Below are positions 49,301-63,733 of a DNA stretch of 64,000 nt, one piece after another (the first letter of the stretch is position 1; each line of letters opens with the position of its first letter). Under the pieces are notes generated by a model. That model was not told where the DNA came from. It ran no database searches and was given only the letters and a program-made list of their open reading frames with translations. Made by a program: the position numbers and the translations under genes. Origin of the DNA: Litoditis marina (lineage: Eukaryota; Nematoda; Chromadorea; Rhabditida; Rhabditidae). The stretch is taken from the NCBI GenBank assembly GCA_964036275.1, contig CAXIWQ010000127.1, positions 1-64,000 of the forward strand, written 5' to 3'.

Positions 49301-52300
49301 CGCCACTCAATTATTTCGGGACTGTTTCAACTTATGCTAATAAGATGAACATTTTTGAGTTTCTACACATGAGAGAAGTTCGAAAATACCAAGTTTGAAC
49401 ACTAAATCCCACGTAGGGCGAAAATCGCAACTCCATTCACGTCAACTTGGGGGTGTTTTTGGTTAGCACAGCCACTCAATTATTTCGGGACTGTTTCAAC
49501 TTATACAAATAAGATGAACATTTTTAAGTTTCTACACATGAGAGGAGTTCAAAAATACCAAGTTTGAATACTAAATCTCACGTAGGGCGAAAATCGCAAC
49601 TCCATTCACGTCAACTTGGAGGTGTTTTTGGTTAGCACCGCCACTCAATTATTTCGGGACTGTTTCAACTTATGCTATAAGATGAACATTTTTAAGTTTC
49701 TACACATGAGAGGAGTTCAAAAATACCAAGTTTGAACACTAAATCTCACGTAGGGCGAAAATCGCAACTCCATTCACGTCAACTTGGGGGTGTTTTTGGT
49801 TAGCACCGCCACTCAATTATTTCGGGGACTGTTTCAACGTATGCTAATAAGATGAACATTTTTGAGTTTCTACACATGAGAGAAGTTCAAAAATACCAAG
49901 TTTGAACACTAAATCCCACGTAGGGCGAAAATCGCAACTCCATTCACGTCAACTTGGGGGGTGGTTTTGGTTAGCACCGCCACTCAATTATTCGGGACTG
50001 TTTCAACTTATGCTAATAAGATGAACATTTACGAGTTTCTACACATGAGAGGAGTTCAAAAATACCAAGTTTGAACACTAAATCTCACGTAGGGCGAAAA
50101 TCGCAACTCCATTCACGTCAACTTGGGGGTGTTTTTGGTTAGCACCGCCACTCAATTATTTCGGGACTGTTTCAACTTATGCTAATGAGATGAACATTTT
50201 TGAGTTTCTACAGATGAGAGAAGTTCAAAATACCAAGTTTGAACACTAAATCCCACGTAGGGCGAAATCGCAACTCCATTCACGTCAACTTGGGGGTGTT
50301 TTTGGTTAGCACCGCCACTCAATTATTTCGGGACTGTTTTCAACTTATGCTAATAAGATGAACATTTACGAGTTTCTACACATAAGAGAAGTTCAAAAAT
50401 ACCAAGTTTGAACACTAAATCTCACGTAGGGCGAAAATCGCAACTCCATTCACGTCAACTTGGGGGTGCTTTTGGTTAGCACCGCCACTCAATTATTTCG
50501 GGACTGTTTCAACTTATGCTAATAAGATGAACATTTTTGAGTTTCTACACATGAGAGAAGTTCAAAAATACCAAGCTTGAACACTAAATCCCACGTAGGG
50601 CGAAAATCGCAACTCCATTCACGTCAACTTGGGGGTGTTTTTGGTTAGCACGGCCACTCAATTATTTCGGGACTGTTTCAACTTATACAAATAAGATGAA
50701 CATTTTTAAGTTTCTACACATGAGAGGAGTTCAAAAATACCAAGTTTGAATACTAAATCTCACGTAGGGCGAAAATCGCAACTCCATTCACGTCAACTTG
50801 GGGGTGTTTTTGGTTAGCACCGCCACTCAATTATTTCGGGACTGTTTCAACTTATGCAAATAAGATGAACATTTTTAAGTTTCTACACATGAGAGGAGTT
50901 CAAAAATACCAAGTTTGAATACTAAATCTCACGTAGGGCGAAAATCGCAACTCCATTCACGTCAACTTGGAGGTGTTTTTGGTTAGCACCGCCACTCAAT
51001 TATTTCGGGGCTGTTTCAACTTATACAAATAAGATGAACATTTTTAAGTTTCTACACTTGAGAGGAGTTCAAAAAATACCAAGTTTGAATACTAAATCTC
51101 ACGTAGGGCGAAAATCGCAACTCCATTCACGTCAACTTGGAGGTGTTTTTGGTTAGCACCGCCACTCAATTATTTCGGGACTGTTTCAACTTATGCTAAT
51201 AAGATGAACATTTTTAAGTTTTCTACACATGAGAGGAGTTCAAAAATACCAAGTTTGAACACTAAATCTCACGTAGGGCGAAAATCGCAACTCCATTCAC
51301 GTCAACTTGGGGGTGTTTTTGGTTAGCACCGCCACTCAATTATTTCGGGACTGTTTCAACTTATGCTAATAAGATGAACATTTACGAGTTTCTACACATA
51401 AGAGAAGTTCAAAAATACCAAGTTTGAACACTAAATCTCACGTAGGGCGAAAATCGCAACTCCATTCACGTCAACTTGGGGGTGCTTTTGGTTAGCACCG
51501 CCACTCAATTATTTCGGGACTGTTTCAACTTATGCTAATAAGATGAACATTTTTGAGTTTCTACACATGAGAGAAGTTCAAAAATACCAAGCTTGAACAC
51601 TAAATCCCACGTAGGGCGAAAATCGCAACTCCATTCACGTCAACTTGGGGGTGTTTTTGGTTAGCACGGCCACTCAATTATTTCGGGACTGTTTCAACTT
51701 ATACAAATAAGATGAACATTTTTAAGTTTTCTACACATGAGAGGAGTTCAAAAATACCAAGTTTGAATACTAAATCTCACGTAGGGCGAAAATCGCAACT
51801 CCATTCACGTCAACTTGGGGGTGTTTTTGGTTAGCACCGCCACTCAATATTTCGGGACTGTTTCAACTTATGCAAATAAGATGAACATTTTTAAGTTTCT
51901 ACACATGAGAGGAGTTCAAAAATACCAAGTTTGAATACTAAATCTCACGTAGGGCGAAAATCGCAACTCCATTCACGTCAACTTGGAGGTGTTTTTGGTT
52001 AGCACCGCCACTCAATTATTTCGGGGCTGTTTCAACTTATACAAATAAGATGAACATTTTTAAGTTTCTACACTTGAGAGGAGTTCAAAAATACCAAGTT
52101 TGAATACTAAATCTCACGTAGGGCGAAAATCGCAACTCCATTCACGTCAACTTGGAGGTGTTTTTGGTTAGCACCGCCACTCAATTATTTCGGGACTGTT
52201 TCAACTTATGCTAATAAGATGAACATTTTTAAGTTTCTACACATGAGAGGAGTTCAAAAATACCAAGTTTGAACACTAAATCTCACGTAGGGCGAAAATC

Positions 52301-55039
52301 GCAACTCCATTCACGTCAACTTGGGGGTGTTTTTGGTTAGCACCGCCACTCAATTATTTCGGGACTGTTTCAACTTATGCTAATAAGATGAACATTTTTA
52401 AGTTTCTACGCATGAGAGGAGTTCAAAAATACCAAGTTTGAACACTAAATCCCACGTAGGGGGAAAATTGCAACTCCATTCACGTCAACTTGGGGGTGTT
52501 TTTGGTTAGCACCCGCCACTCAATTATTTCGGGACTGTTTCAACTTATGCTAATAAGATGAACATTTTTAAGTTTCTACACATGAGAGGAGTTCAAAAAT
52601 ACCAAGTTTGAACACTAAATCCCACGTAGGGCGAAAATCGCAACTCCATTTACGTCAACTTGGGGGTGTTTTTGGTTAGCACCGCCACTCAATTATTTCG
52701 GGACTGTTTCAACTTATGCTAATAAGATGAACATTTTTGAGTTTCTACACATGAGAGAAGTTCAAAAATACCAAGTTTGAACACTAAATCTCACGTAGGG
52801 CGAAAATCGCAACTCCATTCACGTCAACTTGGGGGTGTTTTTTGGTTAGCACCGCCACTCAATTATTTCGGGACTGTTTGACTTATGCTAATAAGATGAA
52901 CATTTACGAGTTTCTACACATGAGAGGAGTTCAAAAATACCAAGTTTGAACACTAAATCTCACGTAAGGCGAAAATCGCATTTCATTCACGTCAACTTGG
53001 GGGTGCTTTTGGTTAGCACCGCCACTCAATTATTTCGGGACTGTTTCAAACTTATGCTAATAAGATGAACATTTTTGAGTTTCTACACATGAGAGAAGTT
53101 CAAAAATACCAAGTTTGAACACTAAATCCCACGTAGGGCGAAAATCGCAACTCCATTCACGTCAACTTGGGGGTGTTTTTGGTTAGCACAGCCACTCAAT
53201 TATTTCGGGACTGTTTCAACTTATACAAATAAGATGAACATTTTTAAGTTTCTACACATGAGAGGAGTTCAAAAATACCAAGTTTGAATACTAAATCTCA
53301 CGTAGGGCGAAAATCGCAACTCCATTCACGTCAACTTGGAGGTGTTTTTGGTTAGCACCGCCACTCAATTATTTCGGGGCTGTTTCAACTTATACAAATA
53401 AGATGAACATTTTTAAGTTCCTACACTTGAGAGGAGTTCAAAAATACCAAGTTTGAATACTAAATCTCACGTAGGGCGAAAATCGCAACTCCATTCACGT
53501 CAACTTGGGGGTGTTTTTGGTTAGCACGGCCACTCAATTATTTCGGGACTGTTTCAACTTATACAAATAAGATGAACATTTTTAAGTTCCTACACATGAG
53601 AGGAGTTTAAAAATACCAAGTTTGAACACTAAATCTCACGTAGGGCGAAAATCGCAACTCCATTCACGTCAACTTGGGGGTGCTTTTGGTTAGCACCGCC
53701 ACTCAATTATTTCGGGACTGTTTCAACTTATGCTAATAAGATGAACATTTTTGAGTTTCTACACATGAGAGAAGTTCAAAAATACCAAGCTTGAACACTA
53801 AATCTCACGTAGGGCGAAAATCGCAACTCCATTCACGTCAACTTGGGGGTGCTTTTGGTTAGCACCGCCACTCAATTATTTCGGGACTGTTTCAACTTAT
53901 GCTAATAAGATGAACATTTTTGAGTTTCTACACATGAGAGAAGTTCAAAAATACCAAGCTTGAACACTAAATCCCACGTAGGGCAAAAATCGCAACTCCA
54001 TTCACGTCAACTTGGGGGTGTTTTTGGTTAGCACGGCCACTCAATTATTTCGGGACTGTTTCAACTTATGCTAATAAGATGAACATTTTTAAGTTTCTAC
54101 ACATGAGAGGAGTTCAAAAATACCAAGTTTGAACACTAAATCCCACGTAGGGCGAAAATCGCAACTCCATTTACGTCAACTTGGGGGTGTTTTTGGTTAG
54201 CACCGCCACTCAATTATTTCGGGACTGTTTCAACTTATGCTAATAAGATGAACATTTTTGAGTTTCTACACATGAGAGAAGTTCAAAAATACCAAGTTTG
54301 AACACTAAATCCCACGTAGGGCGAAAATCGCAACTCCATTCACGTCAACTTGGGGGTGTTTTTGGTTAGCACCGCCACTCAATTATTTCGGGACTGTTTG
54401 ACTTATGCTAATAAGATGAACATTTACGAGTTTCTACACATGAGAGGAGTTCAAAAATACCAAGTTTGAACACTAAATCTCACGTAGGGCGAAAATCGCA
54501 TTTCCATTCACGTCAACTTGGGGGTGCTTTTGGTTAGCACCGCCACTCAATTATTTCGGGACTGTTTCAACTTATGCTAATAAGATGAACATTTTTGAGT
54601 TTCTACACATGAGAGAAGTTCAAAAATACCAAGTTTGAACACTAAATCCCACGTAGGGCGAAAATCGCAACTCCATTCACGTCAACTTGGGGGTGTTTTT
54701 GGTTAGCACAGCCACTCAATTATTTCGGGACTGTTTCAACTTATACAAATAAGATGAACATTTTTAAGTTTCTACACATGAGAGGAGTTCAAAAATACCA
54801 AGTTTGAATACTAAATCTCACGTAGGGCGAAAATCGCAACTCCATTCACGTCAACTTGGAGGTGTTTTTGGTTAGCACCGCCACTCAATTATTTCGGGGC
54901 TGTTTCAACTTATACAAATAAGATGAACATTTTTAAGTTCCTACACTTGAGAGGAGTTCAAAAATACCAAGTTTGAATACTAAATCTCACGTAGGGCGAA
55001 AATCGCAACTCCATTCACGTCAACTTGGGGGTGTTTTTG

Positions 55040-57520
55040 GTTAGCACGGCCACTCAATTATTTCGGGACTGTTTCAACTTATGCAAATAAGATGGACATT
55101 TTTAAGTTTCTACACATGAGAGGAGTTCAAAAATACCAAGTTTGAATACTAAATCTTACGTAGGGCGAAAATCGCAACTCCATTCACGTCAACTTGGGGG
55201 TGCTTTTGGTTAGCACCGCCACTCAATTATTTCGGGACTGTTTCAACTTATACAAATAAGATGAACATTTTTAAGTTCCTACACATGAAAGGAGTTTAAA
55301 AATACCAAGTTTGAACACTAAATCTCACGTAGGGCGAAAATCGCAACTCCATTCACGTCAACTTGGGGGTGCTTTTGGTTAGCACCGCCACTCAATTATT
55401 TCGGGACTGTTTCAACTTATGCTAATAAGATGAACATTTTTGAGTTTCTACACATGAGAGAAGTTCAAAAATACCAAGCTTGAACACTAAATCCCACGTA
55501 GGGCGAAAATCGCAACTCCATTCACGTCAACTTGGGGGTGTTTTTGGTTAGCACGGCCACTCAATTATTTCGGGACTGTTTCAACTTATACAAATAAGAT
55601 GAACATTTTTAAGTTTCTACACATGAGAGGAGTTCAAAAATACCAAGTTTGAATACTAAATCTCACGTAGGGCGAAAATCGCAACTCCATTCACGTCAAC
55701 TTGGGGGTGTTTTTGGTTAGCACCGCCACTCAATTATTTCGGGACTGTTTCAACTTATGCAAATAAGATGAACATTTTTAAGTTTCTACACATGAGAGGA
55801 GTTCAAAAATACCAAGTTTGAATACTAAATCTCACGTAGGGCGAAAATCGCAACTCCATTCACGTCAACTTGGAGGTGTTTTTGGTTAGCACGGCCACTC
55901 AATTATTTCGGGACTGTTTCAACTTATGCAAATAAGATGGACATTTTTAAGTTTCTACACATGAGAGGAGTTCAAAAATACCAAGTTTGAATACTAAATC
56001 TTACGTAGGGCGAAAATCGCAACTCCATTCACGTCAACTTGGGGGTGCTTTTGGTTAGCACCGCCACTCAATTATTTCGGGACTGTTTCAACTTATACAA
56101 ATAAGATGAACATTTTTAAGTTCCTACACATGAGAGGAGTTTAAAAATACCAAGTTTGAACACTAAATCTCACGTAGGGCGAAAATCGCAACTCCATTCA
56201 CGTCAACTTGGGGGTGCTTTTGGTTAGCACCGCCACTCAATTATTTCGGGACTGTTTCAACTTATGCTAATAAGATGAACATTTTTGAGTTTCTACACAT
56301 GAGAGAAGTTCAAAAATACCAAGCTTGAACACTAAATCCCACGTAGGGCGAAAATCGCAACTCCATTCACGTCAACTTGGGGGTGTTTTTGGTTAGCACG
56401 GCCACTCAATTATTTCGGGACTGTTTCAACTTATACAAATAAGATGAACATTTTTAAGTTTCTACACATGAGAGGAGTTCAAAAATACCAAGTTTGAATA
56501 CTAAATCTCACGTAGGGCGAAAATCGCAACTCCATTCACGTCAACTTGGGGGTGTTTTTGGTTAGCACCGCCACTCAATTATTTCGGGACTGTTTCAACT
56601 TATGCAAATAAGATGAACATTTTTAAGTTTCTACACATGAGAGGAGTTCAAAAATACCAAGTTTGAATACTAAATCTCACGTAGGGCGAAAATCGCAACT
56701 CCATTCACGTCAACTTGGAGGTGTTTTTGGTTAGCACGGCCACTCAATTATTTCGGGACTGTTTCAACTTATGCAAATAAGATGGACATTTTTAAGTTTC
56801 TACACATGAGAGGAGTTCAAAAATACCAAGTTTGAATACTAAATCTTACGTAGGGCGAAAATCGCAACTCCATTCACGTCAACTTGGGGGTGCTTTTGGT
56901 TAGCACCGCCACTCAATTATTTCGGGACTGTTTCAACTTATACAAATAAGATGAACATTTTTAAGTTCCTACACATGAGAGGAGTTTAAAAATACCAAGT
57001 TTGAACACTAAATCTCACGTAGGGCGAAAATCGCAACTCCATTCACGTCAACTTGGGGGTGCTTTTGGTTAGCACCGCCACTCAATTATTTCGGGACTGT
57101 TTCAACTTATGCTAATAAGATGAACATTTTTGAGTTTCTACACATGAGAGAAGTTCAAAAATACCAAGCTTGAACACTAAATCCCACGTAGGGCGAAAAT
57201 CGCAACTCCATTCACGTCAACTTGGGGGTGTTTTTGGTTAGCACGGCCACTCAATTATTTCGGGACTGTTTCAACTTATACAAATAAGATGAACATTTTT
57301 AAGTTTCTACACATGAGAGGAGTTCAAAAATACCAAGTTTGAATACTAAATCTCACGTAGGGCGAAAATCGCAACTCCATTCACGTCAACTTGGGGGTGT
57401 TTTTGGTTAGCACCGCCACTCAATTATTTCGGGACTGTTTCAACTTATGCAAATAAGATGAACATTTTTAAGTTTCTACACATGAGAGGAGTTCAAAAAT
57501 ACCAAGTTTGAATACTAAAT
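55040..57520. repeat. Higher-order repeat: 845 bp (5 monomers), about three copies
   Basis: The rare variant GATGGACATT occurs at 55091, 55936 and 56781, and CAAGCTTGAAC near 55476, 56320 and 57166, all spaced 845 bp. An 845-bp spacing also links GCATTTCCATTCAC near 59060 and 59905, in a different set of five monomers. Confidence 0.85.
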
Positions 57521-60500
57521 CTCACGTAGGGCGAAAATCGCAACTCCATTCACGTCAACTTGGAGGTGTTTTTGGTTAGCACCGCCACTCAATTATTTCG
57601 GGACTGTTTCAACTTATGCTAATAAGATGAACATTTTTAAGTTTCTACACATGAGAGGAGTTCAAAAATACCAAGTTTGAACACTAAATCTCACGTAGGG
57701 CGAAAATCGCAACTCCATTCACGTCAACTTGGGGGTGTTTTTGGTTAGCACCGCCACTCAATTATTTCGGGACTGTTTCAACTTATGCTAATAAGATGAA
57801 CATTTTTGAGTTTCTACACATGAGAGAAGTTCAAAAATACCAAGCTTGAACACTAAATCCCACGTAGGGCGAAAATCGCAACTCCATTCACGTCAACTTG
57901 GGGGTGTTTTTGGTTAGCACGGCCACTCAATTATTTCGGGACTGTTTCAACTTATACAAATAAGATGAACATTTTTAAGTTTCTACACATGAGAGGAGTT
58001 CAAAAATACCAAGTTTGAATACTAAATCTCACGTAGGGCGAAAATCGCAACTCCATTCACGTCAACTTGGGGGTGTTTTTGGTTAGCACCGCCACTCAAT
58101 TATTTCGGGACTGTTTCAACTTATGCAAATAAGATGAACATTTTTAAGTTTCTACACATGAGAGGAGTTCAAAAATACCAAGTTTGAATACTAAATCTCA
58201 CGTAGGGCGAAAATCGCAACTCCATTCACGTCAACTTGGAGGTGTTTTTGGTTAGCACCGCCACTCAATTATTTCGGGACTGTTTCAACTTATGCTAATA
58301 AGATGAACATTTTTAAGTTTCTACACATGAGAGGAGTTCAAAAATACCAAGTTTGAACACTAAATCTCACGTAGGGCGAAAATCGCAACTCCATTCACGT
58401 CAACTTGGGGGTGTTTTTGGTTAGCACCGCCACTCAATTATTTCGGGACTGTTTCAACTTATGCTAATAAGATGAACATTTTTAAGTTTCTACGCAGGAG
58501 AGGAGTTCAAAAATACCAAGTTTGAACACTAAATCCCACGTAGGGGGAAAATTGCAACTCCATTCACGTCAACTTGGGGGTGTTTTTGGTTAGCACCGCC
58601 ACTCAATTATTTCGGGACTGTTTCAACTTATGCTAATAAGATGAACATTTTTAAGTTTCTACACATGAGAGGAGTTCAAAAATACCAAGTTTGAACACTA
58701 AATCCCACGTAGGGCGAAAATCGCAACTCCATTTACGTCAACTTGGGGGTGTTTTTGGTTAGCACCGCCACTCAATTATTTCGGGACTGTTTCAACTTAT
58801 GCTAATAAGATGAACATTTTTGAGTTTCTACACATGAGAGAAGTTCAAAAATACCAAGTTTGAACACTAAATCCCACGTAGGGCGAAAATCGCAACTCCA
58901 TTCACGTCAACTTGGGGGTGTTTTTGGTTAGCACCGCCACTCAATTATTTCGGGACTGTTTGACTTATGCTAATAAGATGAACATTTACGAGTTTCTACA
59001 CATGAGAGGAGTTCAAAAATACCAAGTTTGAACACTAAATCTCACGTAGGGCGAAAATCGCATTTCCATTCACGTCAACTTGGGGGTGCTTTTGGTTAGC
59101 ACCGCCACTCAATTATTTCGGGACTGTTTCAACTTATGCTAATAAGATGAACATTTTTGAGTTTCTACACATGAGAGAAGTTCAAAAATACCAAGTTTGA
59201 ACACTAAATCCCACGTAGGGCGAAAATCGCAACTCCATTCACGTCAACTTGGGGGTGTTTTTGGTTAGCACAGCCACTCAATTATTTCGGGACTGTTTCA
59301 ACTTATACAAATAAGATGAACATTTTTAAGTTTCTACACATGAGAGGAGTTCAAAAATACCAAGTTTGAATACTAAATCTCACGTAGGGCGAAAATCGCA
59401 ACTCCATTCACGTCAACTTGGAGGTGTTTTTGGTTAGCACCGCCACTCAATTATTTCGGGGCTGTTTCAACTTATACAAATAAGATGAACATTTTTAAGT
59501 TCCTACACTTGAGAGGAGTTCAAAAATACCAAGTTTGAATACTAAATCCCACGTAGGGCGAAAATCGCAACTCCATTTACGTCAACTTGGGGGTGTTTTT
59601 GGTTAGCACCGCCACTCAATTATTTCGGGACTGTTTCAACTTATGCTAATAAGATGAACATTTTTGAGTTTCTACACATGAGAGAAGTTCAAAAATACCA
59701 AGTTTGAACACTAAATCCCACGTAGGGCGAAAATCGCAACTCCATTCACGTCAACTTGGGGGTGTTTTTGGTTAGCACCGCCACTCAATTATTTCGGGAC
59801 TGTTTGACTTATGCTAATAAGATGAACATTTACGAGTTTCTACACATGAGAGGAGTTCAAAAATACCAAGTTTGAACACTAAATCTCACGTAGGGCGAAA
59901 ATCGCATTTCCATTCACGTCAACTTGGGGGTGCTTTTGGTTAGCACCGCCACTCAATTATTTCGGGACTGTTTCAACTTATGCTAATAAGATGAACATTT
60001 TTGAGTTTCTACACATGAGAGAAGTTCAAAAATACCAAGTTTGAACACTAAATCCCACGTAGGGCGAAAATCGCAACTCCATTCACGTCAACTTGGGGGT
60101 GTTTTTGGTTAGCACAGCCACTCAATTATTTCGGGACTGTTTCAACTTATACAAATAAGATGAACATTTTTAAGTTTCTACACATGAGAGGAGTTCAAAA
60201 ATACCAAGTTTGAATACTAAATCTCACGTAGGGCGAAAATCGCAACTCCATTCACGTCAACTTGGAGGTGTTTTTGGTTAGCACCGCCACTCAATTATTT
60301 CGGGGCTGTTTCAACTTATACAAATAAGATGAACATTTTTAAGTTCCTACACTTGAGAGGAGTTCAAAAATACCAAGTTTGAATACTAAATCTCACGTAG
60401 GGCGAAAATCGCAACTCCATTCACGTCAACTTGGGGGTGTTTTTGGTTAGCACGGCCACTCAATTATTTCGGGACTGTTTCAACTTATGCAAATAAGATG

Positions 60501-62825
60501 GACATTTTTAAGTTTCTACACATGAGAGGAGTTCAAAAATACCAAGTTTGAATACTAAATCTTACGTAGGGCGAAAATCGCAACTCCATTCACGTCAACT
60601 TGGGGGTGTTTTTGGTTAGCACCGCCACTCAATTATTTCGGGACTGTTTCAACTTATGCTAATAAGATGAACATTTACGAGTTTCTACACATGAGAGGAG
60701 TTTAAAAATACCAAGTTTGAACACTAAATCTCACGTAGGGCGAAAATCGCAATTCCATTCACGTCAACTTGGGGGTGCTTTTGGTAGGCACCGCCACTCA
60801 ATTATTTCGGAACTGTTTCAGCCTATGCTAATAAGATGAACATTTTTGAGTTTCTACACATGAGAGAAGTTCAAAAATACCAAGCTTGAACACTAAATCC
60901 CACGTAGGGCGAAAATCGCAACTCCATTCACGTCAACTTGGGGGTGTTTTTGGTTAGCACAGCCACTCAATTATTTCGGGACTGTTTCAACTTATACAAA
61001 TAAGATGAACATTTTTAAGTTTCTACACATGAGAGGAGTTCAAAAATACCAAGTTTGAATACTAAATCTCACGTAGGGCGAAAATCGCAACTCCATTCAC
61101 GTCAACTTTGGGGTGTTTTTGGTTAGCACCGCCACTCAATTATTTCGGGACTGTTTCAACTTATGCAAATAAGATGAACATTTTTAAGTTTCTACACATG
61201 AGAGGAGTTCAAAAATACCAAGTTTGAATACTAAATCTCACGTAGGGCGAAAATCGCAACTCCATTCACGTCAACTTGGAGGTGTTTTTGGTTAGCACCG
61301 CCACTCAATTATTTCGGGGCTGTTTCAACTTATACAAATAAGATGAACATTTTTAAGTTTCTACACTTGAGAGGAGTTCAAAAATACCAAGTTTGAATAC
61401 TAAATCTCACGTAGGGCGAAAATCGCAACTTCATTCACGTCAACTTGGGGGTGTTTTTGGTTAGCACGGCCACTCAATTATTTCGGGACTGTTTCAACTT
61501 ATGCAAATAAGATGGACATTTCTAAGTTTCTACACATGAGAGGAGTTCAAAAATACCAAGTTTGAATACTAAATCTTACGTAGGGCGAAAATCGCAACTC
61601 CATTGACGTCAATTTGGGGGTGTTTTTGGTTAGCACCGCCACTCAATTATTTCAGGACTGTTTCAACTTATGCTAATAAGATGAACATTTTTGAGTTTCT
61701 ACACATGAGAGGAGTTCAAAAATACCAAGTTTGAACACTAAATCTCACGTAGGGCAAAAATCGCAACTCCATTCACGTCAATTTGGGGGTGTTTTTGGTT
61801 AGCACCGCCACTCAATTATTTCGGGACTGTTTCAACTTATGCTAATAAGATGAACATTTTTGAGTTTCTACACATGAGGGGAGTTCAAAAATACCAAGTT
61901 TGAACACTAAATCTCACGTAGGGCAAAAATCGCAACTCCATTCACGTCAATTTGGGGGTGTTTTTGGTTAGCACCGCCACTCAATTATTTCGGGACTGTT
62001 TCAACTTATGCTAATAAGATGAACATTTTTAAGTTTCTACACATGAGAGGAGTTCAAAAATACCAAGTTTGAACACTAAATCTCACGTAGGGCGAAAATC
62101 GCAACTCCATTCACGTCAACTTGAGGGTGTTTTTGGTTAGCACCGCCACTCAATTATTTCGGGACTGTTTCAACTTATGCTAATAAGATAAACATTTTAA
62201 AGTTTCTACACATGAGAGGAGTTCAAAAATACCAAGTTTGAACACTAAATCTCACGTAGGGCGAAAATCGCAACTCCATTCACGTTTCTACACATGAGAG
62301 GAGTTCAAAAATACCAAGTTTGAACACTAAATCCCACGTAGGGCGAAAATCGCAACTCCATTCACGTCAACTTTGGGGTGTTTTTGGTTAGCACCGCCAC
62401 TCAATTATTTCGGGACTGTTTCAACTTATGCTAATAAGATGAACATTTTTGAGTTTCTGCACATGAGAGAAGTTCAAAAATACCAAGTTTGAACACTAAA
62501 TCCCACGTAGGGCGAAAATCGCAACTCCATTCACGTCAACTTGGGGGTGTTTTTGGTTAGCACCGCCACTCAATTATTTCGGGACTGTTTCAACTTATGC
62601 TAATAAGATAAACATTTTTAAGTTTCTACACATGAGAGGAGTTCAAAAATACCAAGTTTGAATACTAAATCTCACGTAGGGCGAAAATCGCAACTCCATT
62701 CACGTTTCTACACATGAGAGGAGTTCAAAAATACCAAGACAAAAAGTAAACAGGTTGTCCAATTTTTGTCCCGAGGAAAGTTTTTCAATATCCTTGAGGA
62801 CAAAACGTGGACAGATTGTCCAGTT

Positions 62826-62859
62826 TGGCCGAGTGGTCAAGTGGTTAGCGTTCGGCTGT
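62826..62859 (+). mobile_element. SINE remnant: first 34 bp only
   Basis: TGGCCGAGTGGTCAAGTGG to GGCTGT, then directly GTTTCCTGAAG of the satellite. The break is inside the tRNA-like head, and the rest of the element is missing while the 3' satellite flank is the normal one. This is an internal deletion of a full copy rather than a 5'-truncated insertion. Confidence 0.85.
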
Positions 62860-63733
62860 GTTTCCTGAAGACAAAAAGTAAACAGGTTGTCCAATTTTTG
62901 TCCCGAGGAAATGTTTTCAACATCCTTGAGGACAAAAGGTGGACAGATTGTCCAGTTGGTTTCCTGAAGACAAAAATTAAACAAGTTGTCCAATTTTTGT
63001 CCCGAGGAAATGTTTTCAACATCCTTGAGGACAAAAGTGGACAGATTTTCCAGTTTGTTTCCTGAAGACAAAAAGTAAACAGGTTGTCCACTTTTTGTCC
63101 CGAGGTAATGTTTTCAACATCCTTGAGGACAAAAAGTGGACAGATTGTCCAGTTTGTTTCCTGAAGACAAAAAGTAAACAGGTTGTCCAATTTTTGTCCC
63201 GAGGAAAGTTTTTTAATATCCTTGAGGACAAAAAGTGGACAGATTGTCCAGTTTGTTTCCTGAAGACAAAAAGTAAACAGGTTGTCCAAGTTTTGTCCCG
63301 AGGAAATGTTTTCAACATCCTTGGGGACAGAAAGTGGACAGATTGTCCAATTTTTGTCCCAAGGTAATGTTTTCAACATCCTTGAGGACAAAAGGTGGAC
63401 AGATTGTCCAATTTTTGTCCCAAGGTAATGTTTTCAACATCCTTGAGGACAAAAGGTGGACAGATTGTCCAGTTGGTTTCCTGAAGACAAAAAGGAAACA
63501 GGTCGTCCAATTTTTGTATCGAGGAAATGTTTTCAACATCCTTGGGGACAAAAAGTGGACAGATTGTCCAATTTTTGTCCCGAGGTAACGTTTTCAACGT
63601 CCTTGAGGACAAAAGGTGGAGAGATTGTCCAGTTGGTTTCCTGAAGACACAAAGTGGACAGATTGTCCAATTTTTGTCCCGAGGAAAGTTTTTCAATATC
63701 CATGAGGACAAAAAGTGAACAGATTGTCCAGTT

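Larger units (their letters stand above)
35265..62738. repeat. 169-bp satellite array, about 162 monomers (27.5 kb)
   Basis: The unit runs CGCCACTCAATTATTTCGGG ... GGTGTTTTTGGTTAGCAC. Starts at 54204 and 54373 give 169 bp, and the same spacing holds across the array with single-base indels. Monomer types differ at diagnostic sites: CACCGCC/CACGGCC/CACAGCC, TGCTAATAAG/TGCAAATAAG/TACAAATAAG, TTTTTAAG/TTTTTGAG/TTTACGAG, GAACAC/GAATAC. The length and higher-order structure resemble centromeric satellites of other eukaryotes. I see no CENP-B-box match. Short open frames are incidental. No other gene or element interrupts the array. Confidence 0.97.

Noticed and set aside
35265..62738. CENP-B box in the 169-bp monomer
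   Set aside because: TTTCGGGACTG was considered, but it lacks the TTCG....A..CGGG arrangement of the box.
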